Source of the DNA: Limnephilus marmoratus
Lineage: Eukaryota > Arthropoda > Insecta > Trichoptera > Limnephilidae
Assembly: GCA_917880885.1 (NCBI GenBank)
Contig: OU862917.1
Location: forward strand, 30,058,104-30,122,103
Length of the DNA: 64,000 nt
Reading direction: 5' to 3'
A program made the translations under genes and the position numbers. Below are positions 56,195-64,000 of this stretch, piece by piece. The notes under the pieces were generated by a model, which saw only the letters and a program-made list of their open reading frames with translations, did no database searches and had not been told where the DNA came from. Numbering within the stretch: position 1 is the stretch's first letter; each line of letters begins with the position of its first letter.

Positions 56195-56996
56195 ACTGTT
56201 CCATGCCAACTCAGAATCAAGTCAATTCAACAACTCTATGGAAAGTCATTAAAAGGTTTGAAAAACATAATTTTAATGTAGCCCATAACCCTAACCTAAT
56301 GTAACCTATTTAACCAATTTTTAATTTATTTCTTTTTTTACAACTGGGCGTACTGTACAGGGCCAGCAGATACTTTAATAGTACACAACTGCTAACCCTG
56401 TACAAATCGCAAGTGCGCCCCACGGTTGAATTTGGCAGCCACCTCTGGTCTGGAGCTCCAAAATACCTGAAAAATACCCTCGACTCTGTGCAGAAACGGG
56501 CGATCCGTTTGATAGATTCTCCCATCTTAACAGACGGATTGCAATCTTTAGAGCACAGGCGTCGGGTGGGAATGCTATCCTTGTTCTACCGGTATTACAA
56601 TGGAAGATGCTCCGAGGAACTAGCATCATTGATCCCTTCGGCACCGGTGCATAGTCGGGAAACACGCCAAATGCGTGCCCAACATTTGTACACAGTTGAC
56701 ATTTGTCACATGAGAACGGGTCGTTTCTTCGACTCGTTCTTGTGTTCAACAGCTCGGCTGTGGAATGATTTGCCGGCCTCTGTGTTTCCTCCTTCCTACA
56801 ACATGGGTCTCTTCAAGACCAATGTTCATTCCTTCCTCTCCTCAAAAAGACCCTCCACACAGCATCCCAGATGACATAGGCCCTGAGGGAAATTATTTTC
56901 CTCAGGGCCTCCTGTGTGGAGTTAATGTAAAAAAAAAAAAAAACAACGACTCTTCAAAGGAGTTTCTGAGTTGATTTCATTCTGAGTTATCCGGTC
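56195..56996. mobile_element. MITE split by a non-LTR insertion
   Basis: Left half 56195-56341 (ATGCCAACTCAGAATCAAGT) and right half 56944-56996 (GTTGATTTCATTCTGAGTTA) match the intact copy at 50691-50878. Confidence 0.7.
56342..56943 (+). mobile_element. Non-LTR family H, copy 3
   Basis: A 153-codon open frame: VRPTVEFGSHLWSGAPKYL, LDSVQKRAIRLIDSPILT, EHRRRVGMLSLFYRYYNGR, RETRQMRAQHLYTVD, ARLWNDLPASVFPPSYN. The 3' hairpin is perfect (56878-56888 with 56900-56910, outer stem 56854-56862 with 56912-56920). It looks the least decayed and is 5'-truncated. Confidence 0.8.
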
Positions 56997-57174
56997 ACCG
57001 AAGAAACATAGTTTTGTATTGAATATTTCCGGCCCGTTTTGCCAGACTTTTGGACCACGAAACAAAGCCACATCGCATTTCTAGTGTTCTTCTTTACTCT
57101 GTGCCCAAAGTGATTATATTTTAAGTGTTGTATAAACTCTTCACACATGCTCCGGTTAGAAAATGATTCCCATT

Positions 57175-57335
57175 AGCACCCCTCGCAAGGACACTGAGCG
57201 CGCCGCTTCTGGCCGCCGCGCAGAAAAGCAAAGACCGGAAGTAAGATAAAGGTTTATGTCGCAGTTGGCTGTAAGACTTTTCTGCGTGGCGGTCTGAAGT
57301 GGCGCGCTCCGAAGTGTCCGTGTGGAGGGGGCTTA
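57175..57335. mobile_element. GC-rich foldback MITE
   Basis: GCCGCGCAGAAAAG and CTTTTCTGCGTGGC pair, and further out GGACACTGAGCGCGCCGCTT pairs with AAGTGGCGCGCTCCGAAGTG. Imperfect arms of about 60-70 bp around a short centre. Confidence 0.6.
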
Positions 57336-57504
57336 TGTCTCTCAGATCAAGTGGAACTACTCCCAATGGGGCACAGCTCCCTGGATATACATAATAAGCT
57401 CAGTATGAATATATAAACTTTTTTTGGCTTATGTCAGTTTATCGTGGGACAGTGGTTTTGAACTAAACAATATCTGGGCGAATTAAGCATAGCATAACAA
57501 ATAA

Positions 57505-57550
57505 ATATCCTGATGACGTAAGCATTGCTTACGAAACATGTTGGGTTTTT
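57505..57550 (+). ncRNA. Hammerhead-like motif, PLE type 3
   Basis: CTGATGA (57510-57516), a perfect stem II GTAAGC/GCTTAC with loop ATT, GAAAC (57533-57537). Stem III is the palindrome ACATGT then T. Stem I is weak (C-G, U-G). The following AACAATAAAAGTGGTTAAAA resembles the PLE end near 44060, so this is a solitary terminal relic. Confidence 0.6.
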
Positions 57551-57675
57551 AAACAATAAAAGTGGTTAAAACTAAGTATTTTATCAATTTAGACGGAGAC
57601 CAATATTTCACGGATATTTTTTACTCCAAATAGGGTTAGGGTCTGGAAGTCAGGTAAGAGACCCTGCGTGTAAAT

Positions 57676-58033
57676 CTTTCTAATACTGTAAAGAGGAAAG
57701 ATTTGATTGTTTGTTTGCATTTAATAGGCTCCGAAACTACTGAACCGGTTTGAAAAATTCTTTCGCCAATAGAAAGCTACATTATCAGCGAGTAACATAG
57801 GCTGTATATAATGGTAAACTCTAGCGTTATGAAATTTCTTTAAATGAAAATTTGTGTATTTCATGTATTTTAATGGCAGGGAGGAAAGGCAGAGGGAAGG
57901 TGGGGTTTGCGGAAAGGGAAGACTCATGGGAGGGGGAAGGTGGAAGGGAAAGGGGATACAAGGGAAAGGACATGCAGGGAGAATCAATTTATTCCTTTGA
58001 ATGGCATAGCAACGCATGCCGGGTACCAGCTAG
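57676..58033 (+). mobile_element. Helitron, non-autonomous
   Basis: Has TCTTTCTAATACTGTAAAGA, GGCTCCGAAACTACTGAACC, a purine-rich GGGAAGG core and GCATGCCGGGTACCAGCTAG before T. The left boundary is approximate. Confidence 0.65.
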
Positions 58034-58176
58034 TAATCAATAAATTTAATAACGGAAATCAATTATTTTGGAATTTTGACTTACTCAGAGAACACCGAGG
58101 CCTATATATTTTGAAAAAAAAAATAACTGTTTTGCTTTACAAGTATTGGTAAAAGTTTTTTTTTTTTTTTTGTTAA

Positions 58177-58470
58177 TCTATCAATCAATCAATATTAATA
58201 AAAATAAATCGCCGAAATATATGTTCCCGCATAACTTCCGAACGACTGCACCAAATTGAATAATTCTTTTTTTGTTGTGTTCGTTATTGTCTGGTGAGCT
58301 CTGGCATTACGAATTTTACGGAGGAGGCGGAGTGGAAACGCGAGAGGGGAGGAGGATGCGGGAGAAGAATGGGGGGGGCGGAAGGGGAACGGGACGAATG
58401 GGAAAGGTCACGCAGGGAGAAACAATTTCTTTATTAAATGGCGTAGCAACACATGCCGGGTACCAGCTAG
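58177..58470 (+). mobile_element. Helitron, non-autonomous, G-rich core
   Basis: TCTATCAATCAATC..AATA, AAATCGCCGAAATATATGTT, GAACGACTGCACCAAATTG, a G-rich core, and CATGCCGGGTACCAGCTAG before T. Same family as 13810 and 14699. Confidence 0.7.
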
Positions 58471-59214
58471 TTATCATATAGCTGTGTATATTGAAATCTA
58501 TAAATAGATGCATAATTATCTTGCAAATTTCAAAGTGTTTTTTTTTAATACCACTAACCTATGTTTAACCTAGAAATATTTTTCAGCAACCAACTTGATT
58601 TGCGGAGTAGGTAAGCATTTTAAATTTTTGTTGAATGAGATCGTCAGAAATACAGACTGGATATTATTTTCTTATATGTGGGTTCAAAATCATATTTTTT
58701 TTGTAAATTCATCTTCTGATTCGTACCTAGTAAGAGTATATGTATACTCTTCTGTTATGAGCTTTTGTTTGTTTACAAAATATTATCCACACAATATCTT
58801 CTTTCCTAAGCTAAACCTAAATGGAAATATTTTGATTGAGCTTGGTATTAAATTTTGGGATTTTAATATTCTTCTGATATTTTGCTGATATATTGCAATG
58901 TAAGTTATTTAGCTGTATTTCTTTGAAAGTTTTTAGTGTTGAATATGTTTATTATATATTTTGTCTATTGTAGTTTCTGAATATTGAAAAGATTATTTCA
59001 GTGGAAAATGTAGATGTTTTTTTAGGATAGGATTAATTATTAATCTTTGAACTATTTTGAAGGATTTAAAATAACTTTATATGTTCCTCCCCAGCCTATA
59101 TACCGTATTGTAATATAGATTAAACAATTGCATAGTACACTCTTTTTAGGTTTTATAGTCTAAGAATACTTTTAAAACTATTATGTAATTTTTTTTTTTT
59201 AAGTTTTTATTCCA

Positions 59215-59860
59215 GCATGACTGGGAGGGTAGTGCAATCCCACTCTGCCATATTACATAAACAACTGTAAAAGAAAAAAAAATGTTTAAATATTTGGTAG
59301 GTACCTAATTAAAACATAAAATGAAAAATACAAATAACAAAAGATAAGCATAAAATTAAAATAAATAATAAGCAGACAGAATTAAAAATAAAAAGATATT
59401 TATATATAAATACATTTCCTAATTCTTTTGACAAGTTCACAAATATGAGTTTACCATTTAAAATATTGATTCTTATATTATACACTAAGATATTTAATTT
59501 TAGAAGTTGGATTAAATGTAGAACATGCAAATGCATGATTACTATTAGTTCCACTGCATTTACTTTGGTGTATTACAATGTTTAATTCGGGTTTTGGCTT
59601 AAATTTATTAATAGAGAATGCGATAAATTTTGTTTTTTTTTTCAGTATTTAAGGTGAGAAGATTTTCAGTGTATTAATATCAGTTTTCGCTAGATTATTC
59701 ACAGTATTCCAATCAGAACCTTCAATTATTACGGCAGTGTCGTCAGCATAAGATTTTTTTTCCTTGCATTCTTTGTGTGAGTATGTGATTTACATAGATG
59801 ATAAACAGTAACGATCCCAGGACTCATTATATTTGTAATTTCATGTTCTCGAAAATTTTG
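59215..59860 (-). mobile_element. Jockey-like non-LTR fragment, minus strand
   Basis: On the minus strand the DNA around 59700-59830 matches the catalytic box region at 36855-36990 (CTTATGCTGACGACACTGCC), and 59400-59440 matches AGAATTAGGAAATGTATTTA at 37272. Too broken for a continuous frame. Confidence 0.65.
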
Positions 59861-60454
59861 TTTTTAAATTTCCGGATATACTTTATATAATCTACCTACT
59901 TATTGTATGTATTCAAATTCTAAAATAAAATATTAAATAACATTCCGACACGTGTCGTCTAAAATATTAAATATCATTCTGGACACGTGACACAAAACAC
60001 GGAATTATTATTTTCAAAAACTCCGTCCTTTATTTTGTCCAGGAAATGTTATCTCATTCCTAAATCAATATCGCTTTTCACCTGCTAATAACTTCAAATA
60101 GCAAAACCGTCATAATAATAAACAAAACTGTGATTTCGGTTAAAAATGATGAACTCCGTCTAACAGTGTTTCTAGCCGCAAAACCCTCGTTTCGTCAAAC
60201 AAAATACGGAGCGCTAACCGGCGGTTATATTTAATCTTTCTACTACAGTTAAAAGAGATTGTTTTCTCAGTTGAGCCATTGGTTTTGATGTTGTAATAAC
60301 ACCCTTTCCGTTCGGCAGATGCGATGTTCGATTTTTGAAAAAAAAGATTAACAAATAATAATAAGAGAAGACCTGACATCTGTTGTTAGATGAAGTAGGC
60401 TCCTCTGCATTAAATAATGTAACTGTCACTCTTTTTTTCTCCATATGGCACGCT

Positions 60455-61420
60455 CCATTTTTAAACGACTTCAAAAAGGAGGAGGTTCTCAATTCGACTG
60501 TATTTTTTTTTATTATTTTTTATTTATTTTTTTTATGTTTGTTACCTCAGAACTTTTGACTGGGTGAACCGATATTGATGATTTTTTTTTATTTGAAAGC
60601 TGGTGCTTCCCGTGTGGTCCCATTTTAATTTGGTCCAGTTACGACAATGGCATCCATCAGAAAACCATATAAGTCTTAAATTTGCATTAAGTATGTGCGC
60701 GACAAATGGACGAATAACTCAATATCACGCCAACCGATGTCGATGATTCTTTTTTTATTGGAAAGGATGTACTTCAAGGGTAATTTGATGAGAGTTTGGT
60801 TAGGTTCTGATTATCGGATCCATGACAAATTAACGAAACTCGGCCGAATCTCTTAATTTGGCCCTAACGTCGTTATGGTCAAATTATGTCTGTCTCATAT
60901 GAGCAGCACGTTTAGTAGGTTTACCCATATTCAGACAAATTAGTTAGTGTACTTCAGATTCACTAAAAATCAAAAAAAAACAACAAAAAAATTTTAACAA
61001 AACAAAAAAACGACGTCAAAAAATGCACTAAAAAGTAAAAAAAATAATTTCGTATTCTTCTACAACTTCATAATCAACTTACTTTTTCTAATCATCAATA
61101 TGTAGGTATGATTGTTATTTTTGGAGTCGGTGTCAGCAAAGGTACCCGGCCAGGCGGGTTCACTTGACAGCTCCCCGCGCCGCCGCGGCCCCGCTCTCGC
61201 CTCTCGCCTCGTCAAGTCGCTTGTGCGATGCAAGCACATCTCACCTATAATTATGTATGTAGTTACCTTGACTGACACCGACTCCAAAAGTAACAATCGT
61301 ACCTACATATTGATGATTAGAAAAAGTAAGTTGATTATGAAGTTGTAGAAGAATACGAAATTATTTTTTTACTTTGTAGTGCATTTTTTGACGTCGTTTT
61401 TTTTTTTTGTTTATTTTTAA
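60455..61420. mobile_element. Foldback element, reversed full copy
   Basis: The tail comes first (ACGACTTCAAAAAGGAGGAG ...), then the foldback core: arms about 60975-61135 and 61265-61415 around a GC-rich centre (GCGCCGCCGCGGCCCCGC). Same family as 29105-30045 in the opposite orientation. Confidence 0.7.
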
Positions 61421-61659
61421 TTGAAATTGTATTGGGACGGAAAGATATCTATCTTTTCTTGCACGCTTTGGTATGTATGATTGGTTAATTGTACCAACCT
61501 AAACGTGAGATTTTCTTGACAACATTAGCTGTTACGCTTTTAGTAAATACTTACATGAGTTAGTACATATTCGACTGAGTGTACCAAAGTCCTGTTTTAA
61601 CGCTACCGTTTTGCATTTACTCCGTCTTTAAATTTGTTTGTACGTTCGGTTTCCGTTTT

Positions 61660-61779
61660 AAGACGGTGGCCGTGTTGGATACTGCCTTTTTATCCCGCCA
61701 GAGTTCGTATGAGCGTAAATCCTTCTACGAGCTATCAAATCGGAATAATCAATTGTCTGAAGAAAGTGTGAAAAAATAA
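61660..61779 (+). other. Possible orphan terminal exon
   Basis: After CGTTTTAAG the frame reads KTVAVLDTAFLSRQSSYERK ... NRNNQLSEESVKK and stops. SSY..K and NQLSE resemble the tails of genes A-C, and KTV..LD resembles exon 3 of gene C. No upstream exons were found and the acceptor is poor, so this may be chance or a decayed copy. Confidence 0.2.
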
Positions 61780-61789
61780 TTGACATTGA

Positions 61790-63250
61790 GACAATAACCT
61801 TTCTTTGACAAATCGTGTAATTTCATATTTGAAATTTTAAAAATATTACCTCAAATTACCTATATTTATCTACTTACTAATCTTGTGATTTCGGAGGAAG
61901 TTATGGTTTTGATTTACTAAATTAGAGGAAATTAGAAACGTACTTTGTTGGGCTCGGGGTCTACTGTTCACAGAACTACTAGTTAAAATAATTCAGGGAC
62001 CTTTTATTCGTGTCCTTAGGCTGTAGATATCCTCATTGGAGGTTATATTATATAATGCAGTATCCTCAGTTTTATTAGTTAGGCACTTTATAAAAATGTT
62101 ATTTTGGAACTGGCAAAGTAAAAAAGAAAGCATGTGGATTCAGTTCACGAGTCCTTGAGGATATGAAAAAGTACAAACGTGTTAACGAATTTTAATAGTT
62201 ATCCCTGTGTATAATAGTGTACAGCGTACGGATTGGATAGATTGTTAGAAGTGCAAGACTCGACGTGCAAGTGGTTGCTAGAAGATATCGGGGACGACCC
62301 AGAAAGACTTGGCACAACGAAGTGAATCGAATGTTTAAGAGGGCATTACCAGAGAAAACCATAAATATGTCATTTTCAAATCAGATTTTAGACGTATTGA
62401 CTCTTTTCCATAAAAAATTATAAATGGATTTCGAAAGATTGTTCTTTTATCTAGCATTCGCATGTAATAAATTGTGAGAAATTTTTTTTAATTTTTAGTA
62501 TAATAAGGTTATTTCATATATCGTTGGCAGATTCGTTAAATTTTCAAAAAATATTTTGTATTATACCACACCCATTTCAAATAATATAATCATGCAGTAA
62601 AATAAATCAATACATTATCTAGCAAACGCATGTTTTAGAATTTTAATTTTAGTTTCAATAAAATCATAAAAAAATATGTACGTACATGTGTTTCTTGACG
62701 AAAATTGGTCCGTTTGTGTATTTATTTACGCACTTACAAACTAATATATTTCAGATTTTTTTAACTTTCTTATTAAATTTAGACATTATTGAAAAATGAT
62801 AAATAATTATAATCAAAAAATAATTACAAAAAGTACATTATTTTAATAGTTTTATCATCACGCCTTTCAGCATTTTTGGATGAAGGTATAAATTAAAGCT
62901 AATTTGGATTGAAATAAATTCGATATTGAGTTATAATTAAAAAAAAACTGGTACGGAGAATAATTAATCTTTCTCATTGTAACCGCCCTGCACGATCGTA
63001 AGAACAACTTTCGACGAAATGTGGATTTTCGTCCCCTGGCTGGTTAAACGCTCCTAAGTTGGATCATGAAGTATCAGATTAACAAAATGAGCAACGTGTG
63101 TGCGCCGAGATTATTAATTAATTAGTAAATAAGTCGATCATATACAAGAACTTTCGTTTTCGGTCTTACATTGTTTGAAACTTGAATAAACAGTTTTAGA
63201 TTAAATTCATTTTATATAGTTTTAATTTACCTAGACCATTTTATTCAGTC
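61790..63250. other. Intergenic DNA with repeat scraps
   Basis: 62220-62345 looks like a decayed RTE C-terminus (CGGGGACGACCCAGAAAGAC). 62348-62415 and 62945-63030 are the halves of the repeat block seen at 36403. No gene is supported. Confidence 0.45.
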
Positions 63251-63252
<2 letters not shown>

Positions 63253-63312
<60 letters not shown>

Positions 63313-63712
63313 GTGAATACCGCACAAGAATCTCAACTGCTCCCGTCTGGAGCCAGTGAGACTATGGCATCCCCAATTGGGGTATGTTGTGAGGCTGAAG
63401 GTAGCGGGGGGGGGAAGGAGGTGGGGAAGAGGAAGGTTGGGAAGTACCTGGCTATTCAGATCTGGTCACTAAACACGGCTAAAGCCATTTTCAAGCAACG
63501 TTTCAATTCTGAATGGTGGTCTTACACCACGCGATACTGATAGTATCTTCCACTCTGGAACATGCCGCAAATATACTATATATTATTTTAAATGAATTAA
63601 TTGTGAAATAACACAAATTAATCAAATAAAATTTATTTGCGCATGCCGGGTTCGAACCCGCGACCTCCGGAATGTGAGTCAAGAGTCTTAGCCACTGGAC
63701 TACGGAGGTCGT
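63253..63712 (-). mobile_element. SINE family 1, full length with 57-nt poly(A)
   Basis: On the minus strand: head GACCTCCGTAGTCCAGTGGC with B box GGGTTCGAACCC (63640-63712), body with GGCTTTAGCCGTGTTTAGTG, and a poly(A) tail seen as 57 T at 63253-63309. The intact head and long pure tail point to a young copy. Confidence 0.85.
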
Positions 63713-64000
63713 CAAAACTTAACTTGCAAAGGATGTGTTTAAACAGTTTAAAGCCATTTCAATTATTCTAAAACATATTATTTCACACCAGAGTAGTAGG
63801 TACTGAGGGTATATTCGATTGTGGTTTAAGTTGAATTTCCAAGTTAATTAGTGAGTATTTTATGTATGACCTCCGACTTTGTAATCCTATTCCTAGGAAG
63901 GTTACTAATCATAATGATAAAGACATTAACCTACATAATTATATTTATTACGATCTGGATTATCGGAATTTAACGGTTGTCGCATAGTAGCCAAAGCATT
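63713..64000. other. Window edge, nothing recognised
   Basis: AT-rich DNA with no supported feature. Confidence 0.4.

Overview
The window is eukaryotic nuclear DNA, A+T-rich and intron-containing, and is most consistent with a lepidopteran (moth or butterfly). The reasons are the short TC...CTAG Helitrons, the tRNA-headed SINEs, RTE-like and Jockey-like non-LTR elements, Penelope-like elements (PLEs) with hammerhead-like termini, and non-autonomous hAT elements with perfect 8-bp target duplications. The taxon is inferred from this repeat content, not proven. Most of the open reading frames are relics of transposons.

The host genes that can be supported are three tandem, same-strand paralogues of a small four-membrane-span protein: A (1950-6048, 188 aa), B (12559-19554, 191 aa) and C (34845-48578, 225 aa). 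Each has four coding exons with GT-AG introns in phases 0, 0 and 1, a first exon of exactly 27 codons, and an N-terminal Cys cluster followed by SLETGCKII. A and B are close: they share about 290 bp of upstream DNA with a TATA-like box at matching distance, and they share intron sequence. C is diverged and its introns are swollen by nested transposons. I do not recognise the family with certainty. By architecture it resembles insect tetraspan families (LAPTM-like or pasiflora-like). A separate first coding exon of a probable mitochondrial protein lies at 52208-52280; its later exons were not found.

Layout: 1-1650 upstream DNA with a perfect hairpin; 1650-6053 gene A; 6125-10720 PLE terminus, a Jockey-like element split by an RTE insertion, and a second non-LTR family; 12225-19554 gene B with a mariner-like MITE, two Helitrons, a SINE and LINE fragments in its introns; 19555-34800 an accessory desert (PLE with a GIY-YIG domain, hAT, RTE, foldback elements, tRNA-derived SINE); 34845-48578 gene C, with a Jockey-like element, Helitrons, a SINE/LINE-tail/hAT nest, an RTE, two PLE segments and a second hAT in its introns; 48579-64000 SINEs, an inverted minisatellite, MITEs, a fourth hAT, Helitrons, a large foldback element and a young SINE with a 57-nt poly(A) tail.

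The most interesting signals are the little-known tetraspan gene cluster; hammerhead-ribozyme-like cores in at least three PLE families, each with a palindromic stem III that would suit dimer formation; and a conserved 3' hairpin in a non-LTR family with one compensatory base-pair change. Several insertions can be ordered in time by comparing genes A and B.
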